This document shows, in pieces, positions 17,272-24,916 of a stretch of DNA of 64,000 nt. Position 1 is the stretch's first letter; the number at the start of each line of letters is the position of its first letter. The DNA is from Sphingobium aromaticiconvertens (GTDB lineage Bacteria; Pseudomonadota; Alphaproteobacteria; Sphingomonadales; Sphingomonadaceae). The translations under genes were made by a program, and so were the position numbers. Under the pieces are notes generated by a model, which worked only from the letters and a program-made list of their open reading frames with translations, made no database searches and was not told the origin of the DNA. The DNA is taken from contig NZ_JBANRJ010000001.1 in the NCBI RefSeq assembly GCF_037154075.1, positions 862,001 to 926,000 on the forward strand. The letters are read 5' to 3'.

Positions 17272-18122
17272 GCGAGGCATTCACGCTGGAGGGCTTCGAC
17301 CTCGACGCTTTCGTTGCCGCGACTCTGGCGGAAGATCTTGGTCCCGATGCGCGCGATGTTACGAGCGAAGCGGTGATCCCGGCCTCGGCGATCTTCGAAG
17401 GCGTTATGGACAGCCGCGACGCCGTGACGGTGGCGGGCCTGCCGATCGCCGCAGCTTTCTTTCGCGCGCTCGACCCCGATGTCGAGATAGAGTTGCTGGT
17501 GCGCGATGGCGACCGGGTCGCGGCGGGCACGGACATATTGCGCATGAAGGGCAAGGCGCGCGCCATGCTGACGGCGGAGCGATCGGCGCTCAACACCGTT
17601 CAGCATCTGAGCGGCATCGCCACCATGACCCGCGCCTATGTCGATGCGATATTGGGCACCGGCGCGACGCTGCTCGACACGCGCAAGACCATTCCGGGCC
17701 TGCGCGTGCTTGAGAAATATGCAACCCGTATGGGCGGCGCGACCAACCATCGCATGGGCCTGTGGGACGCGGCGATGATTAAGGACAATCACGTTGCGGT
17801 GGCCGGATCGATCGACGCGGCCGTCCGCCGCGCGGTGGAGGCCGGGATCGCCCGGATCATCGTAGAAGTCGATCGTATCGACCAGATCGAACCCGCGCTG
17901 GACGCAGGTGCGACCCATCTTTTGCTCGATAATATGAAGCCACCCACATTGCGCGGGGCCGTGACCCTGATCGGCGGGCGCGTGCCGACCGAAGCGTCGG
18001 GTGGTGTCCGGCTCGATACCATTCACGCCATCGCGGAAACGGGAGTGACCTATGTCAGTGTTGGACGCCTCACCCAATCTGCGCCTGCCGCTGACATTGG
18101 CCTGGACTTTGCCAGTGCGTGA
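17268..18122 (+). CDS. nadC: Nicotinate-nucleotide diphosphorylase (carboxylating)
   Basis: 284 aa. It converts quinolinate plus PRPP to nicotinate mononucleotide. Visible: LAEDLGPDARDVTSEAVIP at the N-terminus, LLDTRKTIPGLRVLEKYATRMGG (substrate-binding RKT), HRMGLWDAAMIKDNHV, and the C-terminal VSVGRLTQSAPAADIGLDF. It begins with a 4-bp overlap on the S9 peptidase. Its stop codon lies inside the first copy of a 15-bp tandem repeat that leads into the RNase T2 gene. Confidence 0.95.
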   Translation: MSEAFTLEGFDLDAFVAATLAEDLGPDARDVTSEAVIPASAIFEGVMDSRDAVTVAGLPIAAAFFRALDPDVEIELLVRDGDRVAAGTDILRMKGKARAMLTAERSALNTVQHLSGIATMTRAYVDAILGTGATLLDTRKTIPGLRVLEKYATRMGGATNHRMGLWDAAMIKDNHVAVAGSIDAAVRRAVEAGIARIIVEVDRIDQIEPALDAGATHLLLDNMKPPTLRGAVTLIGGRVPTEASGGVRLDTIHAIAETGVTYVSVGRLTQSAPAADIGLDFASA

Positions 18123-18170
18123 GGGGCCAGTGCGTGAGGGGCCAGTGCGTGAGTGCCCAGTGCGTAAGAT
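18111..18170 (+). repeat. 15-bp tandem repeat, four copies, between nadC and RNase T2
   Basis: Two exact copies of GCCAGTGCGTGAGGG (18111-18125 and 18126-18140) are followed by two diverged ones (18141-18155 and 18156-18170). The nadC stop TGA is within the first copy. Because the unit is 15 bp, it keeps the frame of the following gene and would read as repeated VREGP if translation began upstream. The RNase T2 ATG at 18169 lies at the end of the fourth copy. Confidence 0.9.
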
Positions 18171-18954
18171 GCTCGTCGGAGTGTCGCTGATTGCCGCAAT
18201 GATTATGCCGGGCGTGGCGCTGGCGCAGGTGGCGCAATGCACCATTCCCACGCAAATCGTCCGGCCAAGGCCCGACCTGCCGGATGCCGGTCAGCCTCGG
18301 CGACTGCTACCCATCGGCAGCTATACGCTGGCGCTCACATGGTCGCCGCAATATTGCTCCGGAAGTCCGCGCAATGCGACTTTTCAATGTGGCGGCAGGA
18401 ATGGGCGCTTCGGCTTTACCTTGCACGGGCTGTGGCCTGATGGCGTAGGGAAGGACTGGCCGCAATATTGCCGGGCCACCGACCTGCTACCGCGCAAAGT
18501 GATCCGCGATACGCTGTGCGCCACCCCCTCGGCCCAGTTGATCCAGCATGAATGGGCCAAGCATGGCACCTGCATGACCACCAGGCCGGAACTATATTTC
18601 GACCTGTCGCGCACACTCTACAGCCAGATCCGCTATCCCGATATGGCATCGCTGGGCAAGCGGACGTCCCTGACCGTCGGTGATTTCGCCAAGGCCTTCG
18701 CCGCCGCCAATCGGGGCATAAGCGCGGACATGCTGCGGGTGACGACGACGCGTGGCGGATGGTTGGACGAGGTCTGGCTGTGCATGAACAAGGCCATGGA
18801 CTATACCCGTTGTCCCACGCATCAGGGCGGCGCAGCCAACGCAGCCCGGCTGCGGATCAAGCCGGGGCCACGCATCGCCAATCGGCCGCCGCCGAACCTG
18901 ACGGCTCGTAAGCCCGCTCTGATTATGGACCTCGATCCGAACGCCCAGCCGTAA
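18169..18954 (+). CDS. Ribonuclease T2 family protein, secreted
   Basis: 261 aa from the ATG at 18169; the frame is open to 18052, inside nadC. A signal peptide (MLVGVSLIAAMIMPGVALAQ) supports the later start. Both catalytic blocks are present: CAS1 FTLHGLWPDG and CAS2 HEWAKHGTC, each with its active-site His, together with conserved Cys pairs. It should cleave single-stranded RNA in the periplasm or outside, with base-unspecific cleavage to 2',3'-cyclic phosphate. If translation started at 18052 the product would carry the repeated VREGP segment in front of the signal peptide, which would probably block export. Confidence 0.87.
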   Translation: MLVGVSLIAAMIMPGVALAQVAQCTIPTQIVRPRPDLPDAGQPRRLLPIGSYTLALTWSPQYCSGSPRNATFQCGGRNGRFGFTLHGLWPDGVGKDWPQYCRATDLLPRKVIRDTLCATPSAQLIQHEWAKHGTCMTTRPELYFDLSRTLYSQIRYPDMASLGKRTSLTVGDFAKAFAAANRGISADMLRVTTTRGGWLDEVWLCMNKAMDYTRCPTHQGGAANAARLRIKPGPRIANRPPPNLTARKPALIMDLDPNAQP

Positions 18955-18956
18955 CT

Positions 18957-19556
18957 CTAATGCACCGTATCCGGCTCGCTGGCCGTGATGTCAGCCTCGA
19001 TCCGATCGGCGGCGCTCTTGTCCTCGGGCAGGAACTTCGCGGACACCAGACCGGCGGCGATCAGGCCGACGAGGTCGCTAAAGGCAAGGTAAAGGATGTA
19101 GCCCCAGGGTGCGTGGTTGAACACGGCCTGGCCGACATGCAGCCACAACACTGCGCCGATCGCGAACAGGAAAGTGGCGCGCGCCCGCGCCGCAAAGCTG
19201 GGCAATACCAGACGCAATGCCAGTGCGATCAGCAACCCTGTCACCAGCGCCAGAATGAAGCCGCTGATCAGGCTGGACCCGTCCATCACCGGGAAGCCCG
19301 CGCTGTTGTAGAAGATCTGGCCGATCGGTCCCTTGCCATATAGCACGGTCCCGGCGGCGGTTGCGGGATCGGGAATGATATAGACCCCGGTGCCGCTGCT
19401 GTTCAGCGCCTGCGCCATCGCCGCCTGAAGATTGGCGCTGGCTTGCGGGTCGGCCCGGTTGAACGCGATGGCGCTCAACGGCGTGCCCCAGAAGATGAAG
19501 CCGGTGACATAAAGCGCGCAACCGCCCAGCAGGCCGCCCAACAATGTTCTGATCAT
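18957..19556 (-). CDS. Hypothetical membrane protein (four helices)
   Basis: 199 aa, unassigned. It starts with a hydrophobic segment (IRTLLGGLLGGCALYVTGFIFW), has a soluble loop of about 70 residues with Asn/Ala-rich and GTGVYIIPDP segments, then three closely spaced membrane helices (about residues 95-195) and a charged tail. GAGGAGAG upstream of the ATG at 19556 decides the start; the open frame extends 66 bp more. The layout is that of a conserved alphaproteobacterial inner-membrane protein with a periplasmic loop. It is tail-to-tail with RNase T2, with only 2 bp between. Confidence 0.75.
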   Translation of the reverse strand: MIRTLLGGLLGGCALYVTGFIFWGTPLSAIAFNRADPQASANLQAAMAQALNSSGTGVYIIPDPATAAGTVLYGKGPIGQIFYNSAGFPVMDGSSLISGFILALVTGLLIALALRLVLPSFAARARATFLFAIGAVLWLHVGQAVFNHAPWGYILYLAFSDLVGLIAAGLVSAKFLPEDKSAADRIEADITASEPDTVH

Positions 19557-19632
19557 GGCTCTCTCCTCATCCCGCCCTTTAGAGGGTGGGAAAGGAACGC
19601 GTGTGGAAGGATTATTATCCATCCGTCACGAT

Positions 19633-20298
19633 TTAATCGTCCATCAAGGTCCGGTTGAGCTTGCGGATGAAGCCGATGAGGCCGGTCTGGCGGCTGCGTT
19701 TCAGCCGTTCGGCTTGCAGGATCGTCTGCACTTGTTCGAAGCAGGCGTCGGCATCATCGTTGCACAGCACATAATCATAGCCGTCCCAGTGCGCGATCTC
19801 GCCCGCTGCACGCGCCATGCGACCGTTGATGACCTCTTCGCTGTCGGTATTCCGGCCGCGCAGGCGCTTTTCCAGTTCAACCATGGACGGGGGCAGGATG
19901 AAGACCCGCACCACGTCGCCGCCAGCAATCTGATGCAACTGCTGCGCGCCCTGCCAGTCTATGTCGAACAGGACATCCTGTCCTGCCTTCAGCATCGCTT
20001 CGACCGGGGCGCGGGGCGTGCCGTAGCGGTGGCCGAACACATGCGCCCACTCCAGGAACTCATGGTTTGCGGTCATCGTCCGGAAGCCGTCCAGATCGAC
20101 GAAGTGATAGTCCTTCCCCTCGACCTCGCCGGGTCGGATCGGCCGGGTGGTGGCGGACACCGACATGGCAAGGTCGGTTTCGGCAGCCAGCAGCTTGCGC
20201 GCGATGGTGGACTTGCCTGCGCCAGAGGGCGAGGACAGGACGAAAAGAACACCCCGGCGTTTGAAGCCATGCGGGTCGGACTGGATGTTGTGGGCCAT
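19633..20298 (-). CDS. gmk: Guanylate kinase
   Basis: 221 aa. It phosphorylates GMP to GDP. P-loop LSSPSGAGKSTIARK at the N-terminus, SVSATTRPIRPGEVEGKDYHFV (GMP binding), DVLFDIDWQGAQQL, FILPPSMVELEKRLRGRNTDSEE (lid) and YDYVLCNDD. The upstream open frame to 20532 is not part of the protein; the ATG at 20298 gives the family length. It reads from the opposite strand to the DUF2585 gene, with 55 bp between starts. Confidence 0.95.
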   Translation of the reverse strand: MAHNIQSDPHGFKRRGVLFVLSSPSGAGKSTIARKLLAAETDLAMSVSATTRPIRPGEVEGKDYHFVDLDGFRTMTANHEFLEWAHVFGHRYGTPRAPVEAMLKAGQDVLFDIDWQGAQQLHQIAGGDVVRVFILPPSMVELEKRLRGRNTDSEEVINGRMARAAGEIAHWDGYDYVLCNDDADACFEQVQTILQAERLKRSRQTGLIGFIRKLNRTLMDD

Positions 20299-20353
20299 GA
20301 CCGCTAGTGACGTCACATGCAGCCTTTTGCAAGAGGCTGTGAGGGGCATTGGC

Positions 20354-20908
20354 ATGACGGACAGGCGAGGCTGGATGGCGGCGGGGCTGATCGCGCTGGT
20401 CGTGGTGGCAATCCTGTTCGCGATGGGGCGTCCGCCCCTTTGCACCTGTGGGACTGTCGAACTGTGGCATGGAGCGCTCGACAGCGGCAACAGCCAGCAT
20501 CTGTCGGACTGGTACAGCCTTAGCCACATCATCCACGGTTTCCTGTTCTACGCCGCGCTTTGGGGGTTGTTGCGCCGCCGCCCGATGAGCGTGCGACTGG
20601 CGATTGCCGTCGTTGTCGAGGGTGCGTGGGAGATATTGGAAAATTCGCCGATCATCATCGACCGCTATCGCACAGCCACAATTGCGCTGGGCTATAGCGG
20701 CGACAGCATCCTCAATTCGATGAGTGACCTTGGCATGATGACGCTGGGCTTTCTGTTCGCCGCGCGGATGCCGGTCTGGGTCACGGTACTGCTGGGTTTG
20801 GCGTTCGAGTTGCTGGCGCTGTGGGTGATTCGGGACAATCTGACGTTGAATGTCCTGATGCTCGCCTGGCCGATTGATGCCGTAAGGGCGTGGCAGGGCG
20901 CATTATGA
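20354..20908 (+). CDS. DUF2585 (UPF0314) membrane protein
   Basis: 184 aa. Family signature phrases are present: LCTCGTVELWHG, SGNSQHLSDWYSLSHIIHGFLFY, VVEGAWEILENSPIIIDRYR and GYSGDSILNSMSDLGMM. Four to five hydrophobic segments. Function unknown; the conserved His/Asp/Glu residues next to the membrane segments suggest an enzyme, but this is speculation. The gene is divergent from gmk. Confidence 0.9.
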   Translation: MTDRRGWMAAGLIALVVVAILFAMGRPPLCTCGTVELWHGALDSGNSQHLSDWYSLSHIIHGFLFYAALWGLLRRRPMSVRLAIAVVVEGAWEILENSPIIIDRYRTATIALGYSGDSILNSMSDLGMMTLGFLFAARMPVWVTVLLGLAFELLALWVIRDNLTLNVLMLAWPIDAVRAWQGAL

Positions 20909-21058
20909 ACGGCCTTGCCGATCAACAGCCGATGCTGTTCGACCGGCGACATGGTGGCATGTCCAGCCCCCTTGACCCGTGAAACGAAAAGGCCAATCCC
21001 GTGTGGTCATGGCTGTACCGTCCCGGTCGGCCGAGGACTTGTCGGAGTCTTTTGCCTC

Positions 21059-23695
21059 ATGTCTCTTGTGAAAATGCTTCCCCTCCTGCTGGCGGCAGCC
21101 CCCCTGGCACTCATGGCGCCGATTACGGCTCAGGCCGCGCCTGCGGCGACCATTACGACGCAGTTGCCGCGTGGAGCCGCGCCCAGCCATTATGCGATCA
21201 TTGTGACGCCCGATGCCGCCAACCTGAAGTTCGCGGGCAAGGTGAGTATTGCGGTGACAGTGACACAAGCAATGCCGGCACTGGTGCTGAACGCGGCGGA
21301 CCTCACTTTCTCAAGCGTGTCGATCACGCCGGAGAAGGGGAAGGCCATGACTGGCAAGGCAAGCGTCGATGCGAACGCACAAACGGCGACGCTGGATTTC
21401 GGCAAGCCGCTGGCGCCGGGCAGCTACACTCTGGATATTGCCTATACGGGCATCATCGCGACGCAGGCCAATGGCCTGTTCGCGCTTGACTATACCGACA
21501 ATGCAGGCGCGGCGAAGCGCGCGCTCTTTACCCAGTTCGAGGCGCCGGATGCTCGCCGCTTCGTGCCGAGTTGGGACGAGCCGAGCTACAAGGCGACCTT
21601 CGACCTCTCCGCCATCATCCCGGCCGGCCAGATGGCAGTCGGCAATATGCCGGTGAAGAGCACTGCGAAAACGGCGACGGGCAAGACCTTCGTCACTTTC
21701 GGCACGACGCCCAAAATGTCGTCCTATCTTCTGTTCTTTGGCATGGGCGAACTTGATCGCGCAACCAAGATGGCCGGGAATACAGAAGTCGGCGTCATCA
21801 CGGGCAAGGGCAATACGGGCAAGGCGCAACTGGCGCTCGATGCGTCGGCTGCCATCCTGCCCTGGTACAATGATTATTTCGGCACGCCCTTCCCGCTGCC
21901 CAAACTCGATAATGTCGCAGGGCCGGGTCAGAGCCAGTTTTTCAGTGCGATGGAGAATTGGGGCGCGATCTTCACCTTCGAGCGGGCGTTGCTGGTCGAT
22001 CCGCGCTTCACCTCCGAAAGCACGCGCCGGACCATCTACGAGATCGTGGCGCATGAAATGGCGCATCAATGGTTTGGCGACCTTGTCACCATGGCCTGGT
22101 GGGACGATCTGTGGCTGAACGAAGGGTTTGCGAGCTGGATGGCGACCAAGGTCACGGACAAGCTGCAACCGACATGGGAAACGCTGCTGACCCGCGTTGA
22201 CGGGCGCGAACTGGCGATGGGGCTGGATTCGCTTTCGACCACGCATCCGGTCGTGCAGAAGATCACCACCGTCGATCAGGTGAATCAGGCGTTCGACGCG
22301 ATCACCTATCAGAAGGGCGAAGCCGTCATCACCATGTTGGAGGGCTATGCTGGCGAGGATGTGTGGAAGAGTGGCATCCGCAGCTATATGAAGGCGCATG
22401 CTTACGGGAACACCGTCACCGACGACCTGTGGAAAGCGGTGGAGGGCGCGGGCGCCAAGGGGCTGGTCGCGATCGCGCATGACTTCACCAGCAAACCCGG
22501 CATCCCACTGGTCAAGGTGGAGAGCGCGACCTGCAAGGGCGGATCGACCATCCTGTCGTTGAGCCAAAGCGAATATAGCCGTGACAGCAAGGACAAGGCG
22601 CCCCAAAGCTGGAACGTGCCGGTGATGGCGCAGACGCTGGGCGGTGCGCCGCAGCGGCTGATCCTTCAGGGCAAGGGGCAGGTCACGTTGCCGGGTTGTG
22701 GCGCCTATGTCGTCAATGCGGGGCAGACGGGCTATTATCGTTCGCTCTATCCACAGGCCAATGTGCAGGCGCTGGCGAAGGATTTCACGAAACTGTCGTC
22801 CATCGACCAGACCGGCCTGCTGGCCGATAACTGGCAACTGGGGCTGGCGGGCTATCAGCCGGTCGGGCTGGCGCTGGATCTGGTCGCGGCGGTGCCCGCG
22901 ACCGCGACGCCTGCCGTGCTGTCGGAAGTGCCGACCTATCTCAATGGTGCCTATGATATGCTGACCGGCGATCCGGCGCAGGCGAAGGTCGTGGCCTACG
23001 CCTCGGCCAAGCTGACGCCGATGCTGACCGCCATCGGTTATGACGCAAAGCCGGGTGAGGGCGCGCAGGTGCCGGTGCTGCGGAGCAGCCTGATCTCGAC
23101 GCTGGGCGACATGGGTGACAAGGCCGTGGTGGCGGAGGCGAACCGCCGCTTTGCCGCGCTGTCGGGCAACCCGGCTGCGCTGGACGGGCCGCTCAAAAAT
23201 GTCTGGCTGGGCATCATTGCGGCCAATGCCGACAAGGCGACATGGGACAGTCTGCGCGCGATGGCGAATGCGGCGAAGAGCGATCTGGAAAAGAGCCAGT
23301 TGTTCAGCCTGCTGGGTGCGGCAAAGGATCAGACGCTTGGTCAACAGGCGCTGGACCTGGCGTTGACCGATGAGCCGGGCAAGACCACCAGCGCCGCAAT
23401 TATCGGGCAGGTGGGTGCCGAGCATCCGATGCTGGCGGTCGATTATGTGCTGGTCCATCGCCAGCAATATGAAGCGATGATCGACGTGTCCGCGCGTAGT
23501 CAGGCATTGGCCCGGCTGGGCGGCAATTCGGCCGATCCGGCAATGGCGACCAAGCTGGATGCCTATGCGACCCAATATCTGACGCCAGAATCGCGCAAGG
23601 TGGTCGATCGCGCCATCGCGACGATCAAGACGCGGATCGAAACCCGTGCCCGGCTGAAGCCCGCGCTGACGGCGTGGTTCGCGGGCAAGAAGTAA
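21059..23695 (+). CDS. M1 family aminopeptidase, secreted
   Basis: 878 aa. A signal peptide (KMLPLLLAAAPLALMAPITAQA) is followed by the N-terminal beta domain, the exopeptidase motif (here SAMENWGAI, near residue 295, replacing the classical GAMEN), and the zinc site HEMAHQWFGDLVT with WLNEGFASW (near residue 332, HExxH-18-E). The C-terminal ERAP1-like helical domain runs to the end. It removes N-terminal residues from peptides, most likely in the periplasm. The upstream open frame to 20915 lacks a start that would keep the signal at the N-terminus. A strong terminator follows. Confidence 0.93.
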   Translation: MSLVKMLPLLLAAAPLALMAPITAQAAPAATITTQLPRGAAPSHYAIIVTPDAANLKFAGKVSIAVTVTQAMPALVLNAADLTFSSVSITPEKGKAMTGKASVDANAQTATLDFGKPLAPGSYTLDIAYTGIIATQANGLFALDYTDNAGAAKRALFTQFEAPDARRFVPSWDEPSYKATFDLSAIIPAGQMAVGNMPVKSTAKTATGKTFVTFGTTPKMSSYLLFFGMGELDRATKMAGNTEVGVITGKGNTGKAQLALDASAAILPWYNDYFGTPFPLPKLDNVAGPGQSQFFSAMENWGAIFTFERALLVDPRFTSESTRRTIYEIVAHEMAHQWFGDLVTMAWWDDLWLNEGFASWMATKVTDKLQPTWETLLTRVDGRELAMGLDSLSTTHPVVQKITTVDQVNQAFDAITYQKGEAVITMLEGYAGEDVWKSGIRSYMKAHAYGNTVTDDLWKAVEGAGAKGLVAIAHDFTSKPGIPLVKVESATCKGGSTILSLSQSEYSRDSKDKAPQSWNVPVMAQTLGGAPQRLILQGKGQVTLPGCGAYVVNAGQTGYYRSLYPQANVQALAKDFTKLSSIDQTGLLADNWQLGLAGYQPVGLALDLVAAVPATATPAVLSEVPTYLNGAYDMLTGDPAQAKVVAYASAKLTPMLTAIGYDAKPGEGAQVPVLRSSLISTLGDMGDKAVVAEANRRFAALSGNPAALDGPLKNVWLGIIAANADKATWDSLRAMANAAKSDLEKSQLFSLLGAAKDQTLGQQALDLALTDEPGKTTSAAIIGQVGAEHPMLAVDYVLVHRQQYEAMIDVSARSQALARLGGNSADPAMATKLDAYATQYLTPESRKVVDRAIATIKTRIETRARLKPALTAWFAGKK

Positions 23696-23700
23696 AGTGT

Positions 23701-23730
23701 GAAGGGCGGTGGAGCGATCCACCGCCCTTC
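23701..23730. terminator. Bidirectional intrinsic terminator
   Basis: A perfect 12-bp stem (GAAGGGCGGTGG / CCACCGCCCTTC) with a 6-nt loop lies between the convergent M1 aminopeptidase and phytase genes. A T-rich stretch (ATTTTT) follows 7 nt downstream on the plus strand. Confidence 0.85.
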
Positions 23731-23734
23731 ACCG

Positions 23735-24826
23735 CTATTTTTGGGGCAAACTCAGCGCTTTAACAATGTCATCCCAGGCGACGAGCTTGAAGTTTTGAGC
23801 GGCAGCGGCGTTGTGGCCATCCTGGGCGATGAACAGGCCGCCGGGGAAGGCTGGACCAAAATCGCCGAGCATCAGTTCGATGCCGTCGGTTTCCTCCGAC
23901 CCGCCGATGGTTCCATCGACAATCCGGAAGCGGCCGACATAGCTGTCATCGCTGATCCGATAGGCGACATAGGCATTGTCGCCCTGACTGGAGACGAGGA
24001 CATAGCCGTCCTTCTCGCCGATCGGGGCGATGGCGACCCCTTCCGCGTCGGCGACGATGTTCTTGCCGTCGGCGGCGGCGATCTTCACTGGCGTGGTGGA
24101 GCCGGTCGCGCGAGCATCGAAGCGCCAGAGGCCGATATCTTCCTCCGCCACATAGAGGGTGCCAGTGCGGTCATCGACCGCGCAGCCCTCTGACTGGGTG
24201 CCCAGCTTCATGGTCCGCACGGTGCGGCCCGTGGGCGTTGCGCCTGACGTGTCGAGCGCAACCTGATTGATGGTCCCGTCCTTCAGGACGATGAAGGCAT
24301 AGAGGCCAGCGGCGTCGCCCCCCATGCACACGCCATAGGCCTCACCCATGCCGCCATCGACCTTGCCCAACGCCGTGAGTTTTGCGGTGACGGGATCAAG
24401 GCGGAAAAGCGCGAGTTTGGCATTGACGATATCGTTGCGGTCGCTGGCGACGACGAGAATGCCCGTCTGGCCGTTGATCGTCACGCCGTCCTTCAGGTCG
24501 ACATTGTTGACTCGGCCCGCGTCGAGGAAATCGCGGACTTTGCCGTCAAGGCCATAGACATACAGTCCGGCCTTCTTGTCGGTGCCTACGATCAGGCTGG
24601 CGGCGGGACTGGCCGCGTTGCGCCAGATCGCCGGATCGTCGGCGGCGTCCGCATTGGCGGTGCCGACCGGCGTCGTCTCGCCGCGCGCCGTGACATTCAT
24701 GGCGGGAGTGGCGTTGGCGATGCGCTGCGTTATCGGTACTTCCCGTGAAGTTGCGCAGCCTCCTAATGTAATAAAAGTGAAACAACAGATCATCGAACTG
24801 TAATATTTACGTCGCGATATAGTCAC
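23735..24826 (-). CDS. Beta-propeller phytase (lipoprotein)
   Basis: 363 aa. It hydrolyses phytate using calcium. DAADDPAIWRN is the classic propeller phytase N-terminal block; further calcium/substrate segments are GTDKKAGLYVYGLDGK, DGGMGEAYGVCMG, SEGCAVDDRTGTLYVAEEDIGLWRF, DAEGVAI and SSQGDNAYVAYRI. The start is a GTG with AGGAG 6 nt upstream. The N-terminus ends in TLGGC, a lipobox, so the enzyme is probably anchored to a membrane. It is divergent from a TonB-dependent receptor 90 bp away, suggesting joint control and uptake of a phytate-derived product or a metal-phytate complex (inference). Confidence 0.93.
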   Translation of the reverse strand: MTISRRKYYSSMICCFTFITLGGCATSREVPITQRIANATPAMNVTARGETTPVGTANADAADDPAIWRNAASPAASLIVGTDKKAGLYVYGLDGKVRDFLDAGRVNNVDLKDGVTINGQTGILVVASDRNDIVNAKLALFRLDPVTAKLTALGKVDGGMGEAYGVCMGGDAAGLYAFIVLKDGTINQVALDTSGATPTGRTVRTMKLGTQSEGCAVDDRTGTLYVAEEDIGLWRFDARATGSTTPVKIAAADGKNIVADAEGVAIAPIGEKDGYVLVSSQGDNAYVAYRISDDSYVGRFRIVDGTIGGSEETDGIELMLGDFGPAFPGGLFIAQDGHNAAAAQNFKLVAWDDIVKALSLPQK

Positions 24827-24916
24827 GCAGAACTCCTAGCGGGCCGTTGTCGACGGGCTGGATAAAGAAAAGCGTCCGGACGTCAATCTATCTCTAATAT
24901 CCATGAGGGGGAATCT

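Noticed and set aside
18111..18170. CRISPR-like array
   Set aside because: The repeats are directly adjacent 15-bp units without spacers, so this is a simple tandem repeat.
21311..23722. 803-aa open frame on the minus strand
   Set aside because: It lies antisense to the M1 aminopeptidase, which has full motifs. Its protein is Arg/His/Gln-rich with no domain, typical of shadow frames in high-GC DNA.
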